The position numbers and the translations under genes are program-made. From Anaerostipes sp. (GTDB taxonomy: Bacteria; Bacillota; Clostridia; Lachnospirales; Lachnospiraceae), in NCBI RefSeq assembly GCF_018381315.1, contig NZ_JAGZSD010000023.1, positions 1 to 51,793 on the forward strand: DNA of 51,793 nucleotides. The letters run 5' to 3'. Below are positions 1 to 8,289 of the stretch, one piece after another (the first letter of the stretch is position 1; each line of letters opens with the position of its first letter). The notes beneath the pieces are model-generated. The model was not told the origin of the DNA. It ran no database searches and saw only the letters and a list, made by a program, of their open reading frames with translations.

Positions 1-126
1 AATCCCGCTTGCGGGATTCTCCGCCTGCGGCGGGTCGCTTTGGCGACATGATTCCTTATCGCCGCAGTGCGATCCTCGCGGAGCGTTTTTTATTTCATAG
101 GACGCACTTTCCTATGAAATAAAAAA
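1..126. repeat. Structured intergenic repeat, copy 1 (cut by window edge)
   Basis: Non-coding segment made of hairpins: AATCCCGC/GCGGGATT at 1-18, an outer stem GCGGCG/CGCCGC enclosing GTCGC/GCGAC, and a perfect stem ATTTCATAGGA/TCCTATGAAAT near 92-120. The last hairpin and its flanks are almost identical to the copy at 32308-32477. The central stems differ in sequence but keep the same fold. It abuts the feoB terminator. Function unknown; it may extend left of the window. Confidence 0.7.
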
Positions 127-128
127 AC

Positions 129-159
129 AAAACCAGGTCTGAGATTCAGGCCTGGTTTT
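129..159 (-). terminator. Terminator of feoAB
   Basis: Inverted repeat AAAACCAGG (129-137) / CCTGGTTTT (151-159), with further pairing CTGA/TCAG inside. Read on the minus strand it follows the feoB stop by about 16 bases and is followed by a T-rich run, as in an intrinsic terminator. Confidence 0.85.
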
Positions 160-175
160 ATTCACCTCATTTCAT

Positions 176-2323
176 TTATAAAAAATAACAAATCATCTGC
201 ATAACCTGCTTTGTTAAAAAACAAAACAGACAGCCTGCTGCTGTGGGAATGAGAAAAGCTGCAAAAGTCCACTTAAGACTTCCTGTTTCCTTTTTAATTG
301 TCAGGAGTGTCGTGGAACATGGCCAGTGCATCAATGAAAACAGCATCATACACAACGCCGTTGTCTGCGTCCATCCATTATGTAGTAAAAGCTGCCGAAT
401 GGTCTCCAAACTTCCGGTTTCTGTGATCATTCCCTGGGACAGATACGCCATAATCATTACCGGAACAACAATTTCATTGGCCGGAAACCCAAGAATGAAG
501 GCTGCCAGAATTACGCCGTCCAAACCGATTATCCTGCCAAACGGGTCCAGCAGTGAAGTAAATCCGCCAAGCAGGGTCGTTTCTCCTATTGAGACGTTTG
601 CCATAATCCAGATCAGCAGTCCTGCCGGTGCTGCCACTGCCGCCGCCCGTGCCAGCACAAACAGTGTTCTGTCAAAAATAGATCTGACTATGACCTTTCC
701 GATCTGCGGTTTTCTGAACGGCGGCAGCTCCAAAGTAAAAGAGGCAGGAAACCCCTTGAGCATAGTTTTTGACAGAATTCCTGATACGGCCAGCGTCACG
801 GCAATTCCTAACAGTATCATCAGTGTCAGCAGCACTGCCGACCCAACAGAGGCTCCAATTCCTTCCTTTGTTCCTACAAAAAACAGGCTGATCAGAAGAA
901 TTAAAGTCGGAAATCTGCCATTGCACGGCACAAAAGAATTTGTAAGAATGGCAATGAGCCTTTCTCTCGGCGAATCAATAATCCGGCATCCGACAATGCC
1001 TGCGGCATTGCATCCGAATCCCATACACATAGTCAGCGCCTGTTTTCCGCATGTACAGCACCGTTTAAATTGGCGGTCTAAATTATATGCTACCCTGGGA
1101 AGATAGCCTGCATCCTCCAAAAGTGTAAACAACGGAAAAAATATTGCCATCGGAGGCAGCATCACAGATACAACCCATGCCAAAACCCGGTAGACTCCTG
1201 AAAAAAGCATACTATACAGCCACGGAGGCATCCCTGCTGACCGGGAAAACTCTACGAGACGGTCTTCCAGCCAAAACAATCCTTTCGACAGCATCTCTGA
1301 CGGATAATTCGCTCCGATGATCGTAAGCCACAGTACTACGGCCAGCAGCCCTATCATCACAGGGTATCCTGTTTTTCTGCTTGTTAATATATGATCCAGT
1401 TTACGGTCCCCCTTTGAATAATCCTTTGTCTGGTACACCACTGTATCTGCACATATTTTCTGAGCAGTTTTTACAAGTCCGAAAACAATCCTGTCATCAA
1501 GAAATTCTTTCCCATTTTCTGAAAGAAGTGCTTTTGCTTTTTCAACTGCCTGTTTGACATCTTCATCTTCTCCGATGTCTATCTGAAGACACTGTTCCAA
1601 TTCCTGAAGCAGGGCAGAATCTCCTTCCAGAAGCATCAGTGAAGTCCATCGGGCCGGAAGCTTTCCCTTAGTTTTTACTTCTGCAGCCGGTTCAAGACTT
1701 CTAAGCGCCTCTTCCAGCTGGGTCTCATACTTCACTTTAAAAGCTTTTTTCTCCCACTTCCCTTCTGTTATATCATCAACTGCTTTCATCAGGTCTTCCA
1801 ATCCTTCACCGCTCCTGGCTGCTGAGGCTACCACAGGAACACCTAATAGATCAGAAAGCTTTGCAGTATCAATGCAGATTCCCTTTTTTCTGGCTTCATC
1901 CATCAGATTGATGCATACGACAACCCGGTCTGTGATCTCTAAAGTCTGCAGAACCAGATTCATATTTCTCTCCAGACAGCAGGCATCACAGACAACGATC
2001 ACCGCATCCGGTTTCTCAAAACAAATGAAATTTCTGGCCACCTCTTCCTCTGCAGAATGTGCCAGCAGAGAATAGGTGCCCGGAATATCAATCATCACAT
2101 AAGAATTACGTTCTGTTTGACAGTAGCCCTGTGCATTTGCCACCGTTTTCCCGGGCCAGTTCCCTGTATGCTGCCTCATTCCAGTCAGATTGTTGAAGAC
2201 TGTACTCTTTCCTACATTAGGATTTCCCGCTACAGCAACAATCTTATCCTTTGGGTTCTGTTTTCTCACATCCAGCCCCTGATCTACGGAGCTGATCCCT
2301 GTCGAATGACTGGTAAGTCCCAT
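176..2323 (-). CDS. feoB: Ferrous iron transporter FeoB
   Basis: Main Fe(II) uptake protein of anaerobes: a cytosolic GTPase domain fused to a membrane permease. The N-terminal G1 motif GNPNVGKST is near residues 33-41 and the G4 motif NLMDEA near 139. The second half holds two Gate-type hydrophobic regions with CMGFGCNAAG and FVPCNGRFP, typical of FeoB. Length 715 aa is normal. Start ATG at 2323 follows a GGGAG ribosome binding site. It lies 19 bp downstream of feoA, so the two form an operon. A divergent metal-dependent regulator lies just upstream. Confidence 0.97.
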   Translation of the reverse strand: MGLTSHSTGISSVDQGLDVRKQNPKDKIVAVAGNPNVGKSTVFNNLTGMRQHTGNWPGKTVANAQGYCQTERNSYVMIDIPGTYSLLAHSAEEEVARNFICFEKPDAVIVVCDACCLERNMNLVLQTLEITDRVVVCINLMDEARKKGICIDTAKLSDLLGVPVVASAARSGEGLEDLMKAVDDITEGKWEKKAFKVKYETQLEEALRSLEPAAEVKTKGKLPARWTSLMLLEGDSALLQELEQCLQIDIGEDEDVKQAVEKAKALLSENGKEFLDDRIVFGLVKTAQKICADTVVYQTKDYSKGDRKLDHILTSRKTGYPVMIGLLAVVLWLTIIGANYPSEMLSKGLFWLEDRLVEFSRSAGMPPWLYSMLFSGVYRVLAWVVSVMLPPMAIFFPLFTLLEDAGYLPRVAYNLDRQFKRCCTCGKQALTMCMGFGCNAAGIVGCRIIDSPRERLIAILTNSFVPCNGRFPTLILLISLFFVGTKEGIGASVGSAVLLTLMILLGIAVTLAVSGILSKTMLKGFPASFTLELPPFRKPQIGKVIVRSIFDRTLFVLARAAAVAAPAGLLIWIMANVSIGETTLLGGFTSLLDPFGRIIGLDGVILAAFILGFPANEIVVPVMIMAYLSQGMITETGSLETIRQLLLHNGWTQTTALCMMLFSLMHWPCSTTLLTIKKETGSLKWTFAAFLIPTAAGCLFCFLTKQVMQMICYFL

Positions 2324-2342
2324 TGTAATACTCCCTTCTGCT

Positions 2343-2576
2343 TTAAATCCTTACAACAATATCTTTCAGGTCTTCTGAACGTATGGCAATGACTGCCCCG
2401 CGAATTAAAAAAGCGGCCGGATCCCCTGCCGGACTTCTCCCGACGCATTCTACCTTTGTGTCCTTGACTAAACCGATATCCAGAAGCCTCCTCCGGATGC
2501 TTCCTCTGGTCTTAAGTTCTTCTACCACGGCACTCTGTCCCGGATTCAATTCGTTTAAACTGCAATTCTGACTCAT
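2343..2576 (-). CDS. feoA: FeoA family protein
   Basis: Small SH3-like partner of FeoB, 77 aa. The fold is recognised from NELNPGQSAVVEEL, then RGSIRRRLLDIGLV and a C-terminal GAVIAIRSEDLKDIVV, the usual FeoA order. I start it at ATG 2576, 11 bases after AAGGAG; an upstream in-frame GTG at 2588 overlaps that binding site and is unlikely. First gene of the feoAB operon, with a TATAAT -10 hexamer about 57 bases upstream. Confidence 0.92.
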   Translation of the reverse strand: MSQNCSLNELNPGQSAVVEELKTRGSIRRRLLDIGLVKDTKVECVGRSPAGDPAAFLIRGAVIAIRSEDLKDIVVRI

Positions 2577-2601
2577 ATATTTATTCACTCCTTAATAGAA
2601 A

Positions 2602-2638
2602 TTAGGATAGGGAAACTTTATTTCTCAATGCTATTATA
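2602..2638 (-). promoter_or_regulatory. feoAB -10 region and possible metal-regulator half-site
   Basis: On the minus strand a perfect TATAAT (2633-2638) lies upstream of feoA. Just downstream of its expected start site, TTAGGATAG (2602-2610) matches the left half of the DtxR-type box TTAGGTTAG with one change, but the right half is not recognisable. I could not find a good -35 at 17 bp. The operator reading is weak. Confidence 0.4.
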
Positions 2639-2688
2639 TTGGGGGACAAAGAAAAGCGTTACAACATTTCATAAAAAGGATGGAGCCC

Positions 2689-3111
2689 ATGGAACATAAG
2701 GAAGGATTTTATACACTGAAAGGATACCAAAAAGGAGAATCTGACAGTATGACAGCCTCAATGGAAGATTATCTGGAAATGATCTGCCGTCTGCTCCTGA
2801 CAGAACAGGTCGTACGGGTCAGCCAGCTGGCACAGATGCTTCATGTCAAGCCTTCCTCTGCTTCAAAGATGGTAAAAAACCTCAAGGACAGCGGCTACCT
2901 TTTATCTGAAAAATATGGATATATCCGTCTCACAGATAAAGGAAAACAGGCCGGGGATTATCTTTTATTCCGGCACGATGTCCTGAACCGTTTTTTGTGC
3001 ATGGTCAACCAAAGCGAAGATGAACTGGAACAAGTAGAAAAAATAGAACATTTTATCAATAAGAGAACATTATATAATTTAGAAAAATTTTTAAAGACAT
3101 ATGAAGATTAA
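2689..3111 (+). CDS. MntR/DtxR-family metal-dependent transcriptional regulator
   Basis: 140 aa. N-terminal winged helix (VVRVSQLAQMLHVKPSSASKMV) followed by a short dimerisation helix region; no C-terminal SH3 domain, so the size fits the MntR/TroR branch. Residues matching the MntR metal ligands are visible: Asp and Glu in MEDYLEMI, His in RHDVL, and Glu/Glu/His in EKIEHFI. Divergent from feoAB, so probably the Fe(II) or Mn(II) sensor repressing iron uptake. Start ATG 2689 is chosen because AAGGATGGAG precedes it; ATG 2680 lies inside that site. Whether it senses iron or manganese cannot be told from sequence. Confidence 0.85.
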   Translation: MEHKEGFYTLKGYQKGESDSMTASMEDYLEMICRLLLTEQVVRVSQLAQMLHVKPSSASKMVKNLKDSGYLLSEKYGYIRLTDKGKQAGDYLLFRHDVLNRFLCMVNQSEDELEQVEKIEHFINKRTLYNLEKFLKTYED

Positions 3112-3112
3112 A

Positions 3113-3140
3113 AAAACGGCAGAATATAATCTGCCGTTTT
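3113..3140. terminator. Bidirectional terminator between the metal regulator and cotJC
   Basis: Perfect 11-bp stem AAAACGGCAGA (3113-3123) / TCTGCCGTTTT (3130-3140) with A and T tracts on either side. It lies right after the plus-strand regulator stop and downstream of the minus-strand cotJC stop. Confidence 0.9.
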
Positions 3141-3162
3141 CATAATGAAGAAGTGTTTAGGT

Positions 3163-3768
3163 TTATTTTGGCTTACAGTCAAATGCAGGGTTAAATGCAT
3201 AGAAGTTTTTAGAATCAAGATGGTCCTGAACTCTCCGAAGAGCCTCGCCGAATCTCTGATAATGAACAATTTCCCTCTGTCTCAGAAAGGCGATCGGATC
3301 TCTGACATCAGGGTCTTTGATCAGTCGCAGCAAGTTATCATAAGTTGTTCTGGCTTTCTGCTCTGCAGCCAAGTCTTCATTCAGGTCAGTGATCGGATCT
3401 CCTACAGACTGGAAGAAATCGGCTTTGAACGGTTCTCCACTGGCTGCCTGAGGCCAGATTCCGGTTGTGTGGTCTACATAGTATTGATCAAAGCCTGCTG
3501 CCTGTATCTGCTCCGGTGTAAGATCACGGGTGAGCTGATGGACAATAGAACATACCATCTCAAGATGGGCAAGCTCTTCTGTTCCGACATCGGTGAGAAC
3601 ACCGCATACCTCTTTATAAGGCATTGCAAACCTCTGTGACAGATATCTCATAGATGCACCCAGTTCACCGTTTGGTCCGCCATACTGGGTAATAATGACT
3701 TTGGCAAGCATAGGATCACATTTTTTGATGTTGACTTTATATTCTAATCGTTTCTCATAATTCCACAT
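3163..3768 (-). CDS. cotJC: CotJC, manganese-catalase-like spore coat protein
   Basis: 201 aa, manganese catalase fold. Carboxylate and histidine ligand positions are visible in GGPNGELGASMRYL (about 31-44), GTEELAHLEMV (63-73), LAAEQKARTTYDNL and REIVHYQRF. CotJC is deposited in the forespore coat and belongs to the di-manganese catalase superfamily. Last gene of cotJABC, 3 bp after cotJB. Its presence implies a spore former; transcription in the mother cell is expected from the family, but I did not find a convincing sigma-E promoter. Confidence 0.95.
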   Translation of the reverse strand: MWNYEKRLEYKVNIKKCDPMLAKVIITQYGGPNGELGASMRYLSQRFAMPYKEVCGVLTDVGTEELAHLEMVCSIVHQLTRDLTPEQIQAAGFDQYYVDHTTGIWPQAASGEPFKADFFQSVGDPITDLNEDLAAEQKARTTYDNLLRLIKDPDVRDPIAFLRQREIVHYQRFGEALRRVQDHLDSKNFYAFNPAFDCKPK

Positions 3769-3771
3769 AGT

Positions 3772-4032
3772 CTAACATCCCTCCTTCTGCCAAGGCCATT
3801 TGGTCGTAGCCCAGGTAAATGTGTCAGTGATCTCTGCAGAATCAATGGTTAATGGTTCAAAGTATTGGGAATACTCTTTAACAGCCTTGTTTCTTGCACA
3901 CTGATATTGATTAAAATGACTGATAGCTTCCTGATCATCCGGATGAGTGTCCAGATACAATGTTGTGTCGATCAATGCAAAACTAACTGCATCAATATAG
4001 CTTAAAAGTTTTTGCTGGTCATATTTATTCAT
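3772..4032 (-). CDS. cotJB: CotJB spore coat protein
   Basis: 86 aa, matching the CotJB family: YDQQKLLSYIDAVSFALIDT, then LDTHPDDQEAI and a C-terminal Trp-rich tail. The ATG at 4032 overlaps the cotJA stop in an ATGA arrangement, which suggests translational coupling. An upstream in-frame GTG at 4041 is less likely. It acts with CotJA to place CotJC in the inner coat; no catalytic motif is expected. Confidence 0.92.
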   Translation of the reverse strand: MNKYDQQKLLSYIDAVSFALIDTTLYLDTHPDDQEAISHFNQYQCARNKAVKEYSQYFEPLTIDSAEITDTFTWATTKWPWQKEGC

Positions 4033-4295
4033 CGTCTGCACCCCGCTTTCCCATAAAATGGTTTATTTAGTTCCGGGAAAATGGTGCCGCAGGCTAATCC
4101 TTCTTCAGGACAATAGACTTGATCCCAATGCTGCCAGGGTACATAAGCCATAGCAAGCGGCATAGAGTCGACACCATCGCGGCGGCGGCTGATATGATCT
4201 TTTTGTCTCATGTTTGCTCCGCATCCTCTGGTACGATCCATCTCATAAGGTTCAGGCTGTCCGCAAGAGCATCTTTGATGATTGTATTTTTCCAA
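4029..4295 (-). CDS. cotJA: CotJA spore coat-associated protein
   Basis: 88 aa. The CotJA signature LAMAYVPWQHWDQVYCPEEG followed by GTIFPELNKPF is clear in the second half. The N-terminal part is unusually Cys-rich (CSCGQPEP, RGCGANM). The most likely start is TTG at 4295, eight bases after AAAGGAG. An earlier in-frame TTG at 4313 would begin inside that binding site. First gene of the cotJABC operon. Confidence 0.9.
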   Translation of the reverse strand: MEKYNHQRCSCGQPEPYEMDRTRGCGANMRQKDHISRRRDGVDSMPLAMAYVPWQHWDQVYCPEEGLACGTIFPELNKPFYGKAGCRR

Positions 4296-4405
4296 CGAAA
4301 TATCTCCTTTCAATTCTGATAATATCAGTTTATGTGAACATCGTTAGAATGTGCAGAGCCAGGCTTAATTATATTATGAGATCAAAGTCATGAACGCCAA
4401 AAAAA

Positions 4406-4431
4406 GGATTGCCTATAAAAACAGGCAATCC
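4406..4431 (-). terminator. Terminator of the ferritin gene
   Basis: Perfect 9-bp stem GGATTGCCT (4406-4414) / AGGCAATCC (4423-4431), followed on the minus strand by a run of seven T. It lies 20 bases after the ferritin stop. Confidence 0.9.
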
Positions 4432-4450
4432 CGGAAAAATTTATTAAATT

Positions 4451-4966
4451 TTATAAAACAGTCAGTGAAGGTGCCGTGTAAGCTCTTGTCTGAAGCTCTG
4501 CATCCAGCATATATAATCCCTTCGGATCGGTTCCGAACATTTCATACTTCTGGACGAGAGAGTCCGTATTGTTCTCTTCTTCCATCTGTTCCTTTACAAA
4601 CCAATCCAGGAACTGCATACTCCTGAAATCCTTGCACTGATATGCTGCGTCATAGATATTGTTAATCAGTGATGTAACATACTGCTCATGTTCCAGAGCT
4701 GCCTTCAGAGGATCCACCGGCTGTTCATATACTTTGTCCGGCTGTGCTACAGCACTGAATGTCACCTTACTGTTGTTTGCCTGGAGATATTCCATAAATA
4801 AGATGGCATGATCTCTTTCTTCCTGTGCCTGGATCTTAAACCAGTTGGCAAACCCGTCTAAATTTTTCTCCACATAAAAATTGGACATATCCAAATATAG
4901 ATAGGAAGAATAAAACTCCTTATTAATCTGGTCATTCATTAATTCTGCTACTTTTTCATTTAACAT
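4451..4966 (-). CDS. ftnA: Ferritin, non-haem iron storage
   Basis: 171 aa, normal for bacterial FtnA. The four-helix ferroxidase residues are recognisable: Glu in NKEFYSSYLYL (helix A), Glu-x-x-His in QEERDHAILFMEYL (helix B), and Glu/Gln in helix C-D around EEENNTDSL. It oxidises and stores Fe(II) in the cytosol. Monocistronic, with its own terminator. Close to feoAB, so likely co-regulated with iron supply, although no operator was identified. Start ATG 4966 follows GGGGAAG. Confidence 0.95.
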   Translation of the reverse strand: MLNEKVAELMNDQINKEFYSSYLYLDMSNFYVEKNLDGFANWFKIQAQEERDHAILFMEYLQANNSKVTFSAVAQPDKVYEQPVDPLKAALEHEQYVTSLINNIYDAAYQCKDFRSMQFLDWFVKEQMEEENNTDSLVQKYEMFGTDPKGLYMLDAELQTRAYTAPSLTVL

Positions 4967-5028
4967 ATGACTTCCCCTTTCTTTGGTAAAAACTGTTCTT
5001 TATTATCATAACGCAAATATGTAAAATT

Positions 5029-6546
5029 TTAAAGCGGCTTTCTCGCTTCCTCAAATTCTTCCTTCATCTCTTTGGTCGGCTCTTCTGTCAAAAGGCTGAC
5101 TACGATAATCAGTAAGGAAGATACGATAAATGCAGGGAGGAGACAATAGATTTCAAAAATCCCGCCCAGTTTAGCCAGCGTGTAAGGCCATGCCAATGCA
5201 ATCACGCCGCCGCTGACCATGCCTGCAACTGCACCTTTTAAATTGGTCCGTTTCCAGAAAAGAGAAAAAATAATCAGCGGACCAAAAGCTCCTCCGAAGC
5301 CTGCCCATGCATTTTCCACCAGCTTGAATACAGAACTGTTTTCGTCCAATGCCACAATCACTCCGATCACTGCGATGACAACGGTTGTAACTCTGGAAAT
5401 AATGAGAATCTTTTTTTCAGATGCTTTTCTTTTAAAGAATCCCTGGTACATATTCTTCGCCACACAGGAGGAAGCGATCAGAAGCTGGGAGTCCGATGTA
5501 CTCATAGTCGCGGCCAGAATTCCTGACAGGATAATTCCTGCAAAAAGCAAAGGAATGATCCCTTTAAATAAATGCATGGTCATATAGATAAAAATTCTCT
5601 GGTTTCCGCTTCCCGCAAGCTCCTGTACATTCGGGTAAAGTGCTGCTCCCGTAAATCCGATGCAGACTGCGACTGTCAGTGAGATCAGTACCCATATCAT
5701 AGCAATTCTTCTGGACTTTTTAATTTCATTTATATTCTTAATCGCCATAAAACGTACAAGAATATGAGGAACTCCAAAATATCCGAGTCCCCATGCAAGT
5801 CCTGACAAAATCGGGATAACCCCCTGGGACACAGCATGTCCGGTGACCGGATCATGATATTTCATGACATCAAAAAATCCTTCCATGGTCTGCCCGTGTT
5901 CCACAATATTTCCGATGCCTCCCACAGCAGCAACTCCCACGATCAGCACGGTCACGATAGCAAAGGACATCAAAAGCCCCTGGATCAAATCTGTTGTACT
6001 GGCTGCAAGAAACCCTCCGATGGATGTGTAGATAACTATAACTGCGGCACAGGCGATCATACTTGCCTGGTAGTTAAGTCCAAAAACTGAATTAAACAAA
6101 GTTCCGCAGGCTGCAAATCCTGATGCTGTATATACAGTAAAGCATATCAGGATCATGACAGATGAAATGAGCATTAAAATGTTCTTATCATCTTTAAAAC
6201 GGTTGCTGAAAAAGTCCGGTACTGTGATAGAGTTATTGGAAACCTCCGTGTACCGGCGGAGACGTTTTGCAACGATCTTCCAGTTTAAATAAGTCCCCAG
6301 GATCAGACCGATGGCTGTCCATCCGGCCTGGCTGAAACCGGACGCATAAGCAAGCCCCGGAAGTCCCATCAAAAGCCAGCTGCTCATGTCAGATGCCTCA
6401 GCGCTCATGGCAGTTACCCAGGGCCCCAGTCCTCTCCCTCCAAGGAAGTAATCCTCGGATGTCTTATTCTTTTTGCTGTAAATCACTCCGATGTAGACTA
6501 CCATTGCCATGTAGGCGATCATGGCGATTAAAATTGGTGTTTTCAT
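5029..6546 (-). CDS. putP: Sodium/proline symporter (PutP-type SSS transporter)
   Basis: 505 aa, about 13 membrane segments. The SSS-family core SAEASDMSSWLLMGLPG (about 49-65) is the PutP form, and GPLIIFSLFWKRTN near 420 is also typical. Imports proline with Na+ across the cell membrane. Start ATG 6546 follows GAGGAG. Monocistronic by spacing. The substrate is by family resemblance; other amino acids are possible. Confidence 0.88.
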   Translation of the reverse strand: MKTPILIAMIAYMAMVVYIGVIYSKKNKTSEDYFLGGRGLGPWVTAMSAEASDMSSWLLMGLPGLAYASGFSQAGWTAIGLILGTYLNWKIVAKRLRRYTEVSNNSITVPDFFSNRFKDDKNILMLISSVMILICFTVYTASGFAACGTLFNSVFGLNYQASMIACAAVIVIYTSIGGFLAASTTDLIQGLLMSFAIVTVLIVGVAAVGGIGNIVEHGQTMEGFFDVMKYHDPVTGHAVSQGVIPILSGLAWGLGYFGVPHILVRFMAIKNINEIKKSRRIAMIWVLISLTVAVCIGFTGAALYPNVQELAGSGNQRIFIYMTMHLFKGIIPLLFAGIILSGILAATMSTSDSQLLIASSCVAKNMYQGFFKRKASEKKILIISRVTTVVIAVIGVIVALDENSSVFKLVENAWAGFGGAFGPLIIFSLFWKRTNLKGAVAGMVSGGVIALAWPYTLAKLGGIFEIYCLLPAFIVSSLLIIVVSLLTEEPTKEMKEEFEEARKPL

Positions 6547-6573
6547 ATGATTTTCTCCTCTTTGTCAAAATAT

Positions 6574-6599
6574 AAGACCAAGCCTTTTGACTTGGTCTT
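6574..6599. terminator. Terminator-like hairpin downstream of pspC
   Basis: Perfect 9-bp stem AAGACCAAG (6574-6582) / CTTGGTCTT (6591-6599). The better T tract is on the plus strand, where no gene ends. On the minus strand it follows the pspC stop, before putP, and probably ends that operon. Confidence 0.65.
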
Positions 6600-6649
6600 T
6601 TTCGGATAATATTATATCACAGGTCTGACAACCCGCGCAATTACTATTT

Positions 6650-6838
6650 TCAGTACCTTTTTTCCGGCATAATGACTGCCGCCACAATATAGGCCACTAT
6701 CCCGGTTCCTGAACATCCTAACAGAACAGCTCCCAGACGGACCAAGGTAGGATCCACGTCAAAATATTCTGCAATACCTCCGCAGACCCCGCAGATCATT
6801 TTATCCTCTCTGGACTTATATAACCGTTTACTGCTCAT
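6650..6838 (-). CDS. PspC-domain membrane protein
   Basis: 62 aa. A single PspC domain: RLYKSREDKMICGVCGGIAEYF, then DPTLVRLGAVLL and a hydrophobic helix ending in a short tail. PspC proteins sit in the membrane and take part in envelope stress responses. Last gene of an operon with padR, a HAAS protein and a DUF4097 protein. Start ATG 6838 follows AAGGAGGAG. Confidence 0.92.
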   Translation of the reverse strand: MSSKRLYKSREDKMICGVCGGIAEYFDVDPTLVRLGAVLLGCSGTGIVAYIVAAVIMPEKRY

Positions 6839-6850
6839 AAAAACTCCTCC

Positions 6851-7612
6851 TTATATATTGTTTAAAAAGTTTATGTCGATGTTTCCGCTTCCGCAGTCCA
6901 CATCAATCGACTTGTTTCCGCTGCCCCAGGCCCCCTTTTTGTTATCGTGTTCCAGTTCATGGCCGTCAAGTGTCACATCTCCGCTTCCCACAGTAATATC
7001 ATATCTGTAATTTTCCCTGCTGTCCCATACATCTGCTTCGATGTCTCCGCTTCCGCATGAAATATCGATCACATTGGACTGAATGCCGCTTAAATTGATA
7101 TCTCCGCTTCCGCACTGAACCTTCATGCTTTTGGCCGCCAGTTCCTGAGAGACGAAATCTCCGCTTCCCACGTCCAGCCGGAAGGTGTCCAGGTTCACAT
7201 CCTTAGGTATGCTTAAAACTGCTCCCTCGTATCCATAGTCAAAGAAAAAATTTCGCGAAACTGTGGATCTTGATTCTATGACCAGTTCATTCATACTCTC
7301 ATTCCACTGAGACTGAAAGAGCTTCCGCTTTCCTTTGGTTTTGAGAACAATCTGGCTTCCTTCACCTCTGACAACCGAAAGGTCCCTGCTTCCGACGGAT
7401 ATTTTCAGATGCTTTACTTTGTCTTTCGGAAATTGTAGTGTCTCTGCAGTTGAATTTTCATCCCGGTTTGTGTATCCGTTTACTCTGTCTCTGACATAAT
7501 AATAAGTATCTGTGAAGGAAAACCCCATTGCTGCCGCTGCGATTATGCATCCTGTTCCTGCAACAGTAAAGATCAGACATAGGATGAGACAGATCTTATA
7601 AAATTTCTTCAT
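6851..7612 (-). CDS. DUF4097-family beta-repeat protein
   Basis: 253 aa. One N-terminal membrane segment (about residues 5-30) anchors an extracytoplasmic domain. That domain carries a repeated (V/C)GSGD/N motif at least five times (DVGSGDF, QCGSGDIN, SCGSGDIE, TVGSGDVT, DCGSGNID). This is the DUF4097 beta-helix-like fold, a family usually found with HAAS and PspC proteins in envelope-stress operons. Its ATG overlaps the stop of the HAAS gene by 4 bp. Molecular function is unknown. Confidence 0.88.
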   Translation of the reverse strand: MKKFYKICLILCLIFTVAGTGCIIAAAAMGFSFTDTYYYVRDRVNGYTNRDENSTAETLQFPKDKVKHLKISVGSRDLSVVRGEGSQIVLKTKGKRKLFQSQWNESMNELVIESRSTVSRNFFFDYGYEGAVLSIPKDVNLDTFRLDVGSGDFVSQELAAKSMKVQCGSGDINLSGIQSNVIDISCGSGDIEADVWDSRENYRYDITVGSGDVTLDGHELEHDNKKGAWGSGNKSIDVDCGSGNIDINFLNNI

Positions 7613-8289
7613 ATCTTTTCTCCCCCTTTATGAAATATACGCTGAAACAGGTTTACAATTCCCCTGATACACGGCGGGATCACTTTCACTAAAATCCATA
7701 CGAACAGTATGCAGAACAGAAGACCTACTGCCATCATGATCAAACCGCCTCCGCTCATCATAAGCCCCGCAGGAAGATGAGTAAACATTTTAACAATTCC
7801 GGCCGCAAACATACCGAAACCTCCCGCTAAAAGGCCTACACTTACACCCGCCACCGCAGAAACGATTCCGAAAAACACTCCGAAAATACCGACAGCGGTT
7901 CCTCCTACAACTCCGATCATCGGAAGTCCCAGTACAACTGCACCGATAATCAGCATAATAATCAGGACAAGATTCCGGTCCCGGTTTCCTTTAAAATGAA
8001 AACCTGATCTCTCTTTTGCTTTTTCCGGCATTTTTGTGTTTTCATCGTATCTTTGATTGTGATATCCCTGTTCTGTATATTCGTGCTCCCCTGTTGTTCC
8101 TTTCAAAGAATCACGGATCATCACGGCTACCTTTTCCGGGCTTCCCAGTTCTTCGATCACCTGCTGTTCCCTTTCCGGTCCTGCCTCCTCAAAATAATCC
8201 GCATAATATCCAATTGCATCGTCCCGTTCTTCCGGCGAAATGTCCTGAAGCAAATATGCCAGTCGGTCCAAAAATTCCTCTCTAGTCAT
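7609..8289 (-). CDS. HAAS-domain (DUF1700) membrane protein
   Basis: 226 aa. N-terminal HAAS signalling domain (TREEFLDRLAYLL ... ISPEERDDAIGYYADYFEEAG), then a polar linker and three to four Gly-rich membrane segments. HAAS proteins are regularly encoded beside PadR regulators and are thought to act in sensing. I start it at ATG 8289 behind GGAGGGG; this start lies inside the end of padR, so the two are translationally coupled. Confidence 0.9.
   Translation of the reverse strand: MTREEFLDRLAYLLQDISPEERDDAIGYYADYFEEAGPEREQQVIEELGSPEKVAVMIRDSLKGTTGEHEYTEQGYHNQRYDENTKMPEKAKERSGFHFKGNRDRNLVLIIMLIIGAVVLGLPMIGVVGGTAVGIFGVFFGIVSAVAGVSVGLLAGGFGMFAAGIVKMFTHLPAGLMMSGGGLIMMAVGLLFCILFVWILVKVIPPCIRGIVNLFQRIFHKGGEKI

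Noticed and set aside
243..1106. Long open frame on the plus strand opposite feoB
   Set aside because: It is the mirror of the well-supported feoB gene, has no ribosome binding site, and its translation shows no recognisable domain.
6574..6599. Possible small plus-strand RNA ending at the strong T tract
   Set aside because: The T tract suits plus-strand termination, but I see no promoter or transcript start on that strand nearby.
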